Source: Polaromonas sp. JS666 (GTDB lineage Bacteria; Pseudomonadota; Gammaproteobacteria; Burkholderiales; Burkholderiaceae_C). From it: DNA of 64,000 bases. The notes below the pieces were generated by a model. That model did not search any database and was not told the origin of the DNA. It worked only from the letters and a program-made list of their open reading frames with translations. The DNA lies in assembly GCF_900103405.1 (NCBI RefSeq), contig NZ_FNHX01000001.1:434001-498000 (forward strand). The letters run 5' to 3'. Every line of letters begins with the position of its first letter. Position 1 is the stretch's first letter. Shown piece after piece: positions 37,936-46,082 of this stretch. Position numbers and translations under genes: made by a program.

Positions 37936-37962
37936 AAAAACGGGGCCTTGTGCCCCGTTTTT
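37936..37962 (+). terminator. Intrinsic terminator after tRNA-Ser
   Basis: Stem AAAACGGGGC / GCCCCGTTTT with a 5-nt loop and a T-run, 11 bp after the tRNA CCA end. With its A-rich left side it may also act on the minus-strand gene ending at 38007. Confidence 0.85.
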
Positions 37963-38006
37963 CATTTAGCGTCGCCAGATGCCGGCTCAGCTGCGAGACC
38001 CGGGAC

Positions 38007-38396
38007 CTATTCCGGTTTTGCCTCCGCGCCGCTTTCGGCAACCTGCTTGAGCTTTTCCATTTCCGATTGCATGTGCTGCAGGAATGCGGCAAAACCTTCA
38101 CGGCCCAAGCGCTGGATGGCCTCGTCGACTTCCTGCTGGCTGGTGGGGCGCGGATACGCCACCCCATCGATTTCGCACACCGAGGCGGCGGGATACACAA
38201 AGCCCATCATGTAAGGCAGGTTGGCCGCCGCTTCGGTGCCGAATATCCGGGTGAGCTGGCTCTCGTAGAGGATGTCGATGGGCTTGATTTTCAGTTTACG
38301 TCCCAGGATGTCGGTGAGTACCACGACCTCGTCGGCCGCGGCGCCCATGACGCCGGGTGCGGCCTGACTGTCCAGGCGTGTTTGCGGTTTAGCCAT
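38007..38396 (-). CDS. Hypothetical protein resembling phage tail assembly chaperones, 129 aa
   Basis: No firm family. The central pattern VVVLTDILGRKLKIKPI, then MGFVYPAASVCEIDGV, then RPTSQQEVDEAIQRLG recalls small tail assembly chaperones of tailed phages, a judgement from memory. The C-terminus is Glu/Lys-rich. Start ATG 38396 has GGAG about 9 nt upstream; the frame extends to 38453 but without family-like sequence. It stands alone beside tRNA-Ser and no other phage gene is in the window. It may be a domesticated phage gene. Confidence 0.6.
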   Translation of the reverse strand: MAKPQTRLDSQAAPGVMGAAADEVVVLTDILGRKLKIKPIDILYESQLTRIFGTEAAANLPYMMGFVYPAASVCEIDGVAYPRPTSQQEVDEAIQRLGREGFAAFLQHMQSEMEKLKQVAESGAEAKPE

Positions 38397-38648
38397 TTTT
38401 ATGTCTCCAGGAAGAAGGTTGACCCAATGAGCGCGTTTCAGGCGGGTCATCACCGGCTTTTTCCTGCCGCAAACTCAACAACCCGCCTGGGGACATTCTG
38501 GGTGGATGAACGCAGGGAGCTGGAGGACATTGTCTTTTGGCGAACAATGTTTCCACGATTTCCTGTCCTGCCCGGAGCGGCAAGGCGCACGGGAAAAGGG
38601 CAAAAAAAAAGCCACCTTGCGGTGGCTTTTTTTGTTCGCGGTGAACGA
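38397..38648. other. Gap between the tail-chaperone-like gene and the amino acid-binding protein gene
   Basis: About 250 bp. It holds the leader of the 38007-38396 gene and, near its far end, the strong terminator of the binding-protein gene (38602-38633). No credible coding frame and no copy of the tRNA-Ser 3' end was seen. Confidence 0.5.
38602..38633. terminator. Bidirectional terminator after the binding-protein gene
   Basis: Stem AAAAAAGCCACC / GGTGGCTTTTTT with TTGC loop, A-run on the left and T-run on the right. It lies 16 bp downstream of the minus-strand gene that stops at 38649. Confidence 0.9.
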
Positions 38649-39779
38649 TCAGTTCAGAGCGGACTTCTTGCCGTCCTTGTAGACGTACAGAGTGATGGCG
38701 GGGTTCTTCAGTTCGCCATTGGGTTCAAAAGAGATCGTGGTGGTCACGCCCTTGAAGTTGGTCTTGATCAGCTCAGGGGTGTAAACCTTTGGATCCCAGG
38801 AACCGGCGCGCTTCATGGCGTCAACCAGGACGAAAGTCGCGTCATAGGTGTACGGGCTGTAAACCTGGAACTGGTTGGGGTACTTGGCGTCGTAACGCTT
38901 TTTCCAGGCTTCGCCGCCAGGCATTTTTGCCAGGGAAGCGCCGCCTTCAGCGCAGACCACGTTGCCGATGGTCTTGGCGCCGGCTGCCAGCTTGGCCAGT
39001 TCGGCCGTGCAGATGCCGTCACCGCCGAAGTACTTGACGTTGCTCATGCCGAGCTGTTCCATTTGGCGCAGCATGGGGCCGCCTTGTGGGTCCATGCCGC
39101 CGAAGAAGATGGCGTCAGGAGCCTTGGCCTTGACCGCGGTCAGGATGGCCATGAAGTCGGTGGCTTTATCGGTCGTGAACTGTTCGTCAACAACGGTCAT
39201 GCCTTTTGCCAGGGCCGTCTTCTTGAACACTTCAGCAACGCCTTGGCCGTAAGCGGTACGGTCGTCGATGATCGCGACTTTCTTCAGCTTCAGCGCGTCG
39301 GCGGCATAGAAAGCCAGGCCAGCGCCCAGGGCGTTGTCGTTGGCGATGATACGGTAGGTGGTCTTGTAGCCTGGCTTGGTCAGGTTGGGGTTGGTTGCAG
39401 CGCCCGTGACGTGGGGAATGCCGCAGTCGTTGTAGACCTTGGAAGCGGGAATCGTCGTGCCGGAATTCAGGTGGCCGACCACGCCAGCGACTTTGGAGTC
39501 GCACAGTTTTTGTGCGGCTGCCGTGCCCTGTTTTGGATCAGCAGCATCATCTTCAGCAACAATTTCAAACTTGACCTTTTTGCCGCCGATGACCACGTTT
39601 TGCGCGTTCAGGTCTTCAATGGCCATGCGCACGCCGTTCTCATTGTCTTTGCCGTAATGGGCCTGCGAGCCGGACAGCGGCGCGACGTGACCGATTTTGA
39701 CGACTGCGTCTTGGGCAGAAGCAAAACCCGCCACCGCAGCGAGGGCAGCCACTACTGTCAGTTTTAATTTCATTTGCAT
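38649..39779 (-). CDS. Branched-chain amino acid ABC transporter substrate-binding protein
   Basis: A 376-aa periplasmic binding protein of the Leu/Ile/Val family (LivJ/LivK-like). Signal peptide about residues 1-25 ends ASA; the mature part has VKIGHVAPLSGSQAHYGKD, GHLNSGTTIPASKVYND and the FGGDGICTAELAKLA segment. ATG 39779 is preceded by GGAG at 7 nt; ATG 39773 is an alternative. No permease or ATPase genes are adjacent, so it probably serves a transporter encoded elsewhere. A strong terminator makes it a single-gene unit, and its leader is AT-rich. Confidence 0.92.
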   Translation of the reverse strand: MQMKLKLTVVAALAAVAGFASAQDAVVKIGHVAPLSGSQAHYGKDNENGVRMAIEDLNAQNVVIGGKKVKFEIVAEDDAADPKQGTAAAQKLCDSKVAGVVGHLNSGTTIPASKVYNDCGIPHVTGAATNPNLTKPGYKTTYRIIANDNALGAGLAFYAADALKLKKVAIIDDRTAYGQGVAEVFKKTALAKGMTVVDEQFTTDKATDFMAILTAVKAKAPDAIFFGGMDPQGGPMLRQMEQLGMSNVKYFGGDGICTAELAKLAAGAKTIGNVVCAEGGASLAKMPGGEAWKKRYDAKYPNQFQVYSPYTYDATFVLVDAMKRAGSWDPKVYTPELIKTNFKGVTTTISFEPNGELKNPAITLYVYKDGKKSALN

Positions 39780-40014
39780 AAAAAACACTCCGATTAGGAA
39801 ATTACCGTTAAAGGTTGAGAACGAATTTTTTTACTCAACGGGGCCGAACATAACGCAATTTCCGGGCCCGCACCATAGCAACGTCCCTAGGTTAATTTCT
39901 GATAAGGGGGTTTACCCGGGGAGCAGGCCGGCTTATGTGAGGGTGTGTTTCAGCAGCGCCCGCGACGGCGCCGCGAGCACAAAACACACGAACCCAAACA
40001 GTCACCCAGGCGAC
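39780..40014. other. Leader/upstream region of the binding-protein gene
   Basis: About 235 bp between two minus-strand genes, AT-rich near the binding-protein gene with several TTAA-type steps. It probably holds that gene's promoter, but no hexamer pair with correct spacing was convincing. Confidence 0.35.
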
Positions 40015-40368
40015 CTATCCGCCGGCGGCCGGCGGCGTGGTTTCATTCGCGAAAGCCTGGCTCACGGACTGGCGAACAACGTCCTCGATTTCCTCGCGAA
40101 GACGCGGCGCCAGGCTTTGCGTGTGCTCAAGAATGAGCTGGCCCACCACCTCGCGCAAACGCCGGTCCAGCATCAGGTCCACACGCTGCAGCACACGCTG
40201 CACCATCTGCTCCTGCAAGTCCGGCGAAGCCGCCAGCGCTGCCGGCTTTGCGGGCGAGGCGGGAGCCGCGGCGGCCGGGCCCGTAGCCGGCATGGGGGCC
40301 GCAACAGGCCGCACGACCTCCGTCAGTGTCGGCACAAAGCGCGGCGGCGCGGGCGGCGGACGGTTCAT
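40015..40368 (-). CDS. Hypothetical protein after holC, 117 aa
   Basis: No family recognised with confidence. The first 45 residues are Pro/Ala-rich and probably unstructured; residues about 48-105 are amphipathic and helical (MVQRVLQRVDLMLDRRLREVVGQLI, then EEIEDVVRQSVSQAF), suggesting a coiled coil. Its ATG overlaps the holC stop (ATGA), so it is translated with holC and pepA. Similar short proteins follow holC in other Burkholderiales as far as I recall. A role at the clamp loader or single-strand binding interface would be speculation. Confidence 0.7.
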   Translation of the reverse strand: MNRPPPAPPRFVPTLTEVVRPVAAPMPATGPAAAAPASPAKPAALAASPDLQEQMVQRVLQRVDLMLDRRLREVVGQLILEHTQSLAPRLREEIEDVVRQSVSQAFANETTPPAAGG

Positions 40369-40802
40369 GCGCCCGCCCCGGCCGTGGCCAGGTCATGCCG
40401 CTTCATCGCATAGCCCCTGTCGGTGTAGTGCTTCCAGCGGCTGCGCGCGGCGAGGCGGTCTTCATCCTCGCGCGCCACCACTTCGATAAACCGTTCAAAG
40501 CGCTCAAACTCGGGCGGAATGCCCTGCCCCAGGTTGACCAGCACGCCGTAATGCGGGCAGTCCTGCAGCGATTCGGCCAGCACCACGGGCGACGCCGCCA
40601 GGGTGTGCCCGGCCGAGCCCGCCCGGCAGTGCGGCACAAACTCAGCCGGCGAAAAACTCCACATCAACTGGTCCAGTTCAGCCAATACCGCCGGCTCGCC
40701 CGTCACCACCACGCTGGCGCCGCTGAGGTAAGCCTTTCGTAGCAAGCGGCAGCTGTAGGCCAGCTTGTCGGGCACGTTGAAGTGAAAAGCGATTTCGGTC
40801 AT
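40365..40802 (-). CDS. holC: DNA polymerase III subunit chi
   Basis: The chi subunit links the clamp loader to SSB. The 145-aa protein shows the family pattern TEIAFHFNVPDKLAYSCRLLRKAY at the N-terminus, DQLMWSF near 44, FVPHC near 55 and the C-terminal ARSRWKHYTDRGY. ATG 40802 overlaps the pepA stop by ATGA, the same neighbourhood as in E. coli (pepA-holC). Confidence 0.92.
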   Translation of the reverse strand: MTEIAFHFNVPDKLAYSCRLLRKAYLSGASVVVTGEPAVLAELDQLMWSFSPAEFVPHCRAGSAGHTLAASPVVLAESLQDCPHYGVLVNLGQGIPPEFERFERFIEVVAREDEDRLAARSRWKHYTDRGYAMKRHDLATAGAGA

Positions 40803-42307
40803 GCCCGTGTTCTGGCGGCGGCCTTGGGTTTGCCCGATGCCTTGGGCTTGGCGGAGGCTACCTGGCCCAGCAGGTAATCCAGCAGCAGCGGCACGGGCCG
40901 GCCGGTGGCCCCCTTGGCGGCGCCGCCTTTCCAGGCGGTGCCGGCGATGTCCAGGTGCGCCCAGGGGAAGCTGGCCGCAAAGCGCTGGAGGAACTTGGCG
41001 GCCGTGATCGCGCCGCCGGCCCTGCCGGCCACATTGGCGACGTCGGCAAAATTGGTCTTCAGGCCATCGGCGTAGTCCTCGTCCAGCGGCATGCGCCAGC
41101 ACAGGTCCATGGACGACTCGCCGGCTTGCGCCAGCGCCTCGGCCAGCGCATCGTCGGTGGAAAACATCCCGCTGCGCACGCCGCCCAGCGCGATCACGCA
41201 GGCGCCGGTCAGCGTAGCGATGTCAACCACGGCCCTGGGCTTGAAGCGCTCGGCGTAGGTCAAGGCGTCGCAGAGCACCAGGCGGCCCTCGGCGTCGGTG
41301 TTGAGAATCTCTATGGTCTGGCCGCTCATGCTGGTGACCACGTCGCCAGGCTTGATGGCGCGCCCGCCCGGCATGTTTTCGCAGGCCGGGATCAGGCCCA
41401 CCACATTCAGCGTGGGCTGCAATTCAGCCAGGGCCCGGAAGGTGCCCAGCACGCTCGCGGCGCCGCACATGTCGAATTTCATCTCGTCCATCTCGGCGGC
41501 GGGCTTGATGGAGATGCCGCCGGTGTCAAACGTGATGCCTTTGCCGACCAGCACCACGGGCGCCGCGGACTTGGCCGCGCCGTCGTAGCGCAGCACGATG
41601 AAGCGCAGCGGCTCGGCCGTGCCCTGGGCCACGGCCATGAAGGAGCCCATGCCCAGTTTGGCGACCTCTTTAGGGCCCAGCACCTCGACCTTGATGTTGC
41701 GCAGCTTGCCCAGCTCCCTGGCGGCGCCGGCCAGCAAGGTTGGCGTGGCGTGGTTGGAAGGCCGATTCGCCCATTCCTTGGCGAACTCCAGGCCTTTGAC
41801 CAGCGCCACGCCCTTGTCCAGGCCGGCCTTGGCCGCCTTGGCGTTCGCGGCGTCGCCCACGGCCAGCAGCACGCGCTGCAGCTTCGAAGGGCTGGCCTTG
41901 GATTTGGTGGTGGTGTAGACGTAAGCCGCCTCGCTGCAGGCCGTCACGGCGGCGCGCACGGCCTCGGCCTGCAGCCCGTCCAGCAAGTCCAGGCACAGCA
42001 CCAGGCGCTGCGTGTTGCCGTTCTTCACGGCGCCCAGGGCCGCGGCCACGGCTGTGCGGATGTTTTTGGGGCTGGCATCGCCCACCCCCGCCAGCACCAG
42101 GCGCGTGGCGGCGATGCCGGGCGCCCGGTAGGCGGCCAGCAGCTTGCCCGGCTTGGCTTCGAAGTCCCCGGACTTGATGGCCAGCGCCGTGAGCGCCGAA
42201 AGCGGGTCGCTGCCGGCGTCCCGGCCCTGGGGGACCAGCACCAGCAGTGCGTCGGTTTTTTCACTGCAAATGCGGGCGCGGGTCAGTGTTTTGAGTTCAA
42301 AGTCCAT
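40799..42307 (-). CDS. pepA: Leucyl aminopeptidase (M17)
   Basis: A dinuclear-metal aminopeptidase for cytoplasmic peptide turnover; in E. coli also a DNA-binding factor for plasmid resolution. The 502-aa protein has an N-terminal macro-like domain (1-165) and a catalytic domain with VGKGITFDTGG near 265 and the signature NTDAEGRLVL near 345, which supply the metal ligands. It is divergent from lptF and coupled to holC. Confidence 0.96.
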   Translation of the reverse strand: MDFELKTLTRARICSEKTDALLVLVPQGRDAGSDPLSALTALAIKSGDFEAKPGKLLAAYRAPGIAATRLVLAGVGDASPKNIRTAVAAALGAVKNGNTQRLVLCLDLLDGLQAEAVRAAVTACSEAAYVYTTTKSKASPSKLQRVLLAVGDAANAKAAKAGLDKGVALVKGLEFAKEWANRPSNHATPTLLAGAARELGKLRNIKVEVLGPKEVAKLGMGSFMAVAQGTAEPLRFIVLRYDGAAKSAAPVVLVGKGITFDTGGISIKPAAEMDEMKFDMCGAASVLGTFRALAELQPTLNVVGLIPACENMPGGRAIKPGDVVTSMSGQTIEILNTDAEGRLVLCDALTYAERFKPRAVVDIATLTGACVIALGGVRSGMFSTDDALAEALAQAGESSMDLCWRMPLDEDYADGLKTNFADVANVAGRAGGAITAAKFLQRFAASFPWAHLDIAGTAWKGGAAKGATGRPVPLLLDYLLGQVASAKPKASGKPKAAARTRA

Positions 42308-42372
42308 AATTCAGGGTCTGGTGGGTAAACCAAAGTAAAACAAAAATAAAACAAACGCAGATATTTCAGTCA

Positions 42373-43500
42373 ATGTTATTCCAATCTTCGATTCGCAAAG
42401 AGCTGGCCCGCAGTTTCGGGGCCACGCTGGTGGTGCTGGTCACCATCGTGATGACCATTGTGCTGATCCGTACGCTGGGCCAGGCCTCGCGCGGTTTCAT
42501 CAATCCGCAGGACGTCATGCTCTTCATGGCCTACTCCGCGCTGGGCCGCCTGCCGACCATCCTCACGCTGTCGCTTTTCATCGCCATGGTCAGCACCCTG
42601 TCCCGCATGTACCGCGACAGCGAGATGGTGGTGTGGTTCACCAGCGGCCAGGGGCTGGCCGGCTTTCTGCGGCCGCTTTTCCGTTTTTCCTGGCCGGTGC
42701 TGCTGGTGATCACGCTGATGGCGCTGTTTGTCTGGCCCTGGACCAACCAGCAGACCAAGGACATGCAAAGCCGCTACGAGCAGCGCGGCGACATCGACCG
42801 CATCGCCCCCGGCCAGTTCCAGGAGTCCTCCAGCGGCAACCGGGTGTTCTTCATAGACCGCGAGCTGGCGGGCGCGCGGGCCAGCAACAATGTGTTCATC
42901 GCCGCCACGGAAAAAGGCAAAAGCTCCATCACCACCGCGCGTTCCGGCCGCATCGAGGTGCTGAACGACGCCCAGTTCCTGATGCTCGAAAACGGGCAGC
43001 GCCTGGAAAACGTGATCGGCCAGCCGGCGCTCAAGATCAGCGACTTCGAGGAGTACGGCACCAAGACCGGCGACTCCAATCCGCTCGCTGAAAACACGCC
43101 CGAAGCCAAGCTGCTGTCCACCCGCTCGCTCATCAAGGCGCCCACGCGCGGCAACCTCAGCGAACTGGCCTGGCGCATCGGGCTGGCGCTGGCGTCCATC
43201 AACTTCGTCGTGCTGGCCGTGGCCCTGGCCAGCGTGAACCCGCGCGGCGGGCGTAGCGGCAACATGATTTTTGTGCTGCTGACCTTCGTGGTCTACAACA
43301 ACCTGGTCAACCTCGGGCAGAGCTGGATTTTTGTGGGCCTCATCAGCTTCAGCAACTTCCTGCTGGCCCTGCACGGCGGCGTGCTGCTGCTGGGCCTGGT
43401 CTGGCTCTCCAAGCGGCAGTTCAACTGGGTGCTCAGGCCCGCCCGGCGCATCAAGCGCCAGCCCATGGCCGTGCGCAACACCGAAAGCCAGCAAGCATGA
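42373..43500 (+). CDS. lptF: LPS export ABC transporter permease LptF
   Basis: One of the two inner-membrane permeases that extract LPS for transport to the outer membrane. The 375-aa protein has three N-terminal helices (about 12-120), a periplasmic jellyroll domain (about 135-265) and three C-terminal helices (about 275-350). The N-terminal MLFQSSIRKELARSFGATL is typical. Its stop overlaps the lptG start as ATGA, and it is divergent from pepA as in E. coli. Confidence 0.95.
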   Translation: MLFQSSIRKELARSFGATLVVLVTIVMTIVLIRTLGQASRGFINPQDVMLFMAYSALGRLPTILTLSLFIAMVSTLSRMYRDSEMVVWFTSGQGLAGFLRPLFRFSWPVLLVITLMALFVWPWTNQQTKDMQSRYEQRGDIDRIAPGQFQESSSGNRVFFIDRELAGARASNNVFIAATEKGKSSITTARSGRIEVLNDAQFLMLENGQRLENVIGQPALKISDFEEYGTKTGDSNPLAENTPEAKLLSTRSLIKAPTRGNLSELAWRIGLALASINFVVLAVALASVNPRGGRSGNMIFVLLTFVVYNNLVNLGQSWIFVGLISFSNFLLALHGGVLLLGLVWLSKRQFNWVLRPARRIKRQPMAVRNTESQQA

Positions 43501-44636
43501 AAACCATACGCCGCCTGATTTACGGGGAAGTGCTGGCCGCCATTGCCCTGGTGGCCCTGGGCTTCCTGGCCTTGTTCTTCTTTTTCGACCTGGTCGACGA
43601 ACTGCAGTACCTCGGCAAAAGCAACGGCATCAACGCCGGCGAGATTTACCAGATCCGCCATGCGCTGCTGTATGTGGGCCTGCTGGTGCCCAACCACCTG
43701 TACGAGTTGCTGCCCATCTCGGTGCTGATAGGCACGATTTTTGTCATGGCGCGGCTGGCCCAAAGTTCGGAATACACCATTTTGCGGACCAGCGGCCTGG
43801 GCCCGTGGCGCGCGCTCAAGTTGCTGCTGGTGCTGGGCGCGCTGTTTGTGGTCTTCAGCTTCGTGGTGGGCGACTACGTGGCGCCGGCCAGTGATCGCGC
43901 CGCGCAACTGCTCAAGGCGCGCTACCAGAGCAAGATCACCATAGGCCAGACCGGCGCCTGGCTCAAGGAAAAACAGGCCTACAACACCTATGTGGTCAAT
44001 GTGAAGGCCCTCACCCCCGACAACGAGATGCAGGGCGTGCAGGTGTTCGAGTTCAACAACAAGGGGCTGATCGTCTCCACCACCCAGGCGCCGCTGGCGA
44101 CTTTTGCCGCCGGTGATGCCTGGCAGCTGCAGCAGGCCACGCGCGCGGAATTCGATGTCAGCGGCGCGCCCAGCGCCGCCAGGCCCCAGGAAAGCGCCAA
44201 AGTCAACCGCATGGTGCTGGAGAGCTTTCGCTGGCCCACCGAAATCAGCGCCGAAATGGTGTCGGTGGCGCTGCTCAAACCTGAGCGCATGGGCACCATA
44301 GACCTGTTCAACTACGTGCGCCACCTGGACGCCAACGGACAGACGGCCCAGCGCTATGAAATCGAGTTCTGGAAAAAGGTGTTTTACCCGCTCAGCTGCC
44401 TGGTGATGGTGATCCTGGCCCTGCCCTTCGCCTACCTGCATTTCCGCTCCGGCGGCATCGCGGGTTATGTGTTTGCCGGGGTCATGATAGGCATCAGCTT
44501 CTTCCTGCTCAACAACGTCTTCGGCTACATCGGCAACCTGCGCAACTGGATGCCCTGGCTGGCGGCCGCCACGCCCGGCATGCTTTACATGGCCGTCTCG
44601 CTGGGCGCTTTCGGCTGGCTGGTGCTGCGGCGCTAG
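43497..44636 (+). CDS. lptG: LPS export ABC transporter permease LptG
   Basis: Partner permease of LptF in the LptB2FG complex. The 379-aa protein has the same plan as LptF: helices near 12-32, 60-82 and 100-122, a periplasmic domain (about 130-290) and helices from about 305. The conserved segment RYEIEFWKKVFYPL precedes the fourth helix. The ATPase LptB is not in the window. Coupled to lptF by ATGA overlap. Confidence 0.95.
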   Translation: MKTIRRLIYGEVLAAIALVALGFLALFFFFDLVDELQYLGKSNGINAGEIYQIRHALLYVGLLVPNHLYELLPISVLIGTIFVMARLAQSSEYTILRTSGLGPWRALKLLLVLGALFVVFSFVVGDYVAPASDRAAQLLKARYQSKITIGQTGAWLKEKQAYNTYVVNVKALTPDNEMQGVQVFEFNNKGLIVSTTQAPLATFAAGDAWQLQQATRAEFDVSGAPSAARPQESAKVNRMVLESFRWPTEISAEMVSVALLKPERMGTIDLFNYVRHLDANGQTAQRYEIEFWKKVFYPLSCLVMVILALPFAYLHFRSGGIAGYVFAGVMIGISFFLLNNVFGYIGNLRNWMPWLAAATPGMLYMAVSLGAFGWLVLRR

Positions 44637-44654
44637 GCAGCTACACAAACGACC

Positions 44655-45032
44655 ATGGCGACCACGGCAGCACAGCCCCGCGGCATCATCCTGCTGGCCC
44701 ACGGCTCGCGCGACCCGCTGTGGCGCGCGCCCATTGAAGCCGTGGCCGCGCAGGTGCGCGCCAGCGCGCCCGGCACCCCGGTGCTCTGCGCCTACCTGGA
44801 GCTGTGCCCACCCACCCTGCCTGAAGCCGCGGCCGAACTCGCCGCCGGCGGCGCGCGCGCCATCCGGGTGTTTCCGCTGTTCTTCGGCGTGGGCAAACAT
44901 GCCCGCGAGGACTTGCCGCGGCTGGTCGGGCAAATCCAGGCCAGCCATCCCGGCGTCGCCGTGGAACTGCTGCCCACGGCTGGCGAGTATCCCGAACTCA
45001 CGGCCCTGATGGCCGGCATTGCGCTGGGCTGA
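44655..45032 (+). CDS. CbiX/SirB-type sirohydrochlorin chelatase, short form
   Basis: A 125-aa single-domain class II chelatase (CbiX-S/SirB). The metal-binding histidines are in LLAHGSRDP (His about 15) and FPLFFGVGKHARED (His about 79). It inserts iron (siroheme) or cobalt (cobalamin). The neighbouring CysB-type regulator hints at siroheme for sulfite reductase. It follows lptG by 18 bp on the same strand, probably by read-through. Confidence 0.88.
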   Translation: MATTAAQPRGIILLAHGSRDPLWRAPIEAVAAQVRASAPGTPVLCAYLELCPPTLPEAAAELAAGGARAIRVFPLFFGVGKHAREDLPRLVGQIQASHPGVAVELLPTAGEYPELTALMAGIALG

Positions 45033-45111
45033 GGCCAGGGCGGCGCGGCGGCCGGCCGCTTCTTTAGCGCAATACGGGCATAATAAAGTGAATAATTAGC
45101 CTGAATTCGAT

Positions 45112-46056
45112 ATGAACCTTCACCAATTCCGCTTTGTCCAGGAGGCCATACGGCGCAACCTGAACCTCACCGAAACCGCCAAGGCCCTGCACACCTCGCA
45201 GCCCGGCGTTTCCAAGGCCATCATCGAACTTGAGGAAGAACTGGGCGTGGAAATCTTCGCGCGGCACGGCAAACGCCTCAAGCGCGTCACCGAGCCCGGC
45301 GAGCATGTGCTCAAAAGCATCGAACTCATCATGCGCGAGGTCGGCAACCTGCGCCGCATCGGCGAGCAGTTCTCGGCCCAGGACAGCGGCACCCTCTCCA
45401 TCGCCACCACGCACACCCAGGCCCGCTATGTGCTGCCGCAGCCGGTGGCCAAGCTGCGTGAGGCATTCCCCAAGGTCAACGTCAGCCTGCACCAGGGCTC
45501 GCCCGACCAGGTGGCGCGCATGGTGCTCGACGAGGTCGCCGAAATCGGCATCGCCACCGAGTCGCTGACGCAGTACGACGACCTCGTCACCCTGCCTTGC
45601 TATGAATGGCAACACATGCTGGTGATCCCGGTGGACCACCCGCTGGCGAAAAAAGAAAACATTTCGCTGGAAGACCTGGCCGAGGAACCGCTGATCACCT
45701 ACCACCCGTCCTTCACCGGCCGCACCAAGATAGACCTGGCTTTTGCCGCCAAGCGCCTGCAGCCGCGCATCGCGCTGGAGGCCATAGACTCCGACGTCAT
45801 CAAGACCTATGTGCGCCTGGGCCTGGGCGTGGGCATCGTGGCCGAAATGGCCATCAAGGAAGACGGCACCAACAGCGACCTGATCGCCATCCCGGCCGGG
45901 CCGCTGTTCGGCATCAACGTGGCCCGCGTGGCCTTCAAGCGCAGCGCCTACCTGCGCAACTTTGTCTACAAATTCGCCGAATTGCTCAGCGACAAGCTGG
46001 ACCGTGCGCTGATCACCAAGGCCATGGCCGGCCGTGTGAATGACTACGAGATTTGA
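45112..46056 (+). CDS. cysB: CysB-type LysR family transcriptional regulator
   Basis: A 314-aa LysR regulator with N-terminal winged helix-turn-helix (LTETAKALHTSQPGVSKAIIELEEELG, 19-43) and a substrate domain with the CysB/Cbl pattern (TTHTQARYVLPQPVAKLRE near 99, LHQGSPDQVA near 127). CysB activates assimilatory sulfate-reduction genes in response to O- or N-acetylserine. None of its classical targets are in the window, although the chelatase gene upstream would fit siroheme supply. Confidence 0.9.
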   Translation: MNLHQFRFVQEAIRRNLNLTETAKALHTSQPGVSKAIIELEEELGVEIFARHGKRLKRVTEPGEHVLKSIELIMREVGNLRRIGEQFSAQDSGTLSIATTHTQARYVLPQPVAKLREAFPKVNVSLHQGSPDQVARMVLDEVAEIGIATESLTQYDDLVTLPCYEWQHMLVIPVDHPLAKKENISLEDLAEEPLITYHPSFTGRTKIDLAFAAKRLQPRIALEAIDSDVIKTYVRLGLGVGIVAEMAIKEDGTNSDLIAIPAGPLFGINVARVAFKRSAYLRNFVYKFAELLSDKLDRALITKAMAGRVNDYEI

Positions 46057-46082
46057 CCCACCCCTGAAGCGCCCCTGCAGCC

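Noticed and set aside
37836..38648. Integrated element at the tRNA-Ser gene
   Set aside because: I looked for a second copy of the tRNA 3' end and for an integrase nearby and saw neither. Only one phage-like small gene is present.
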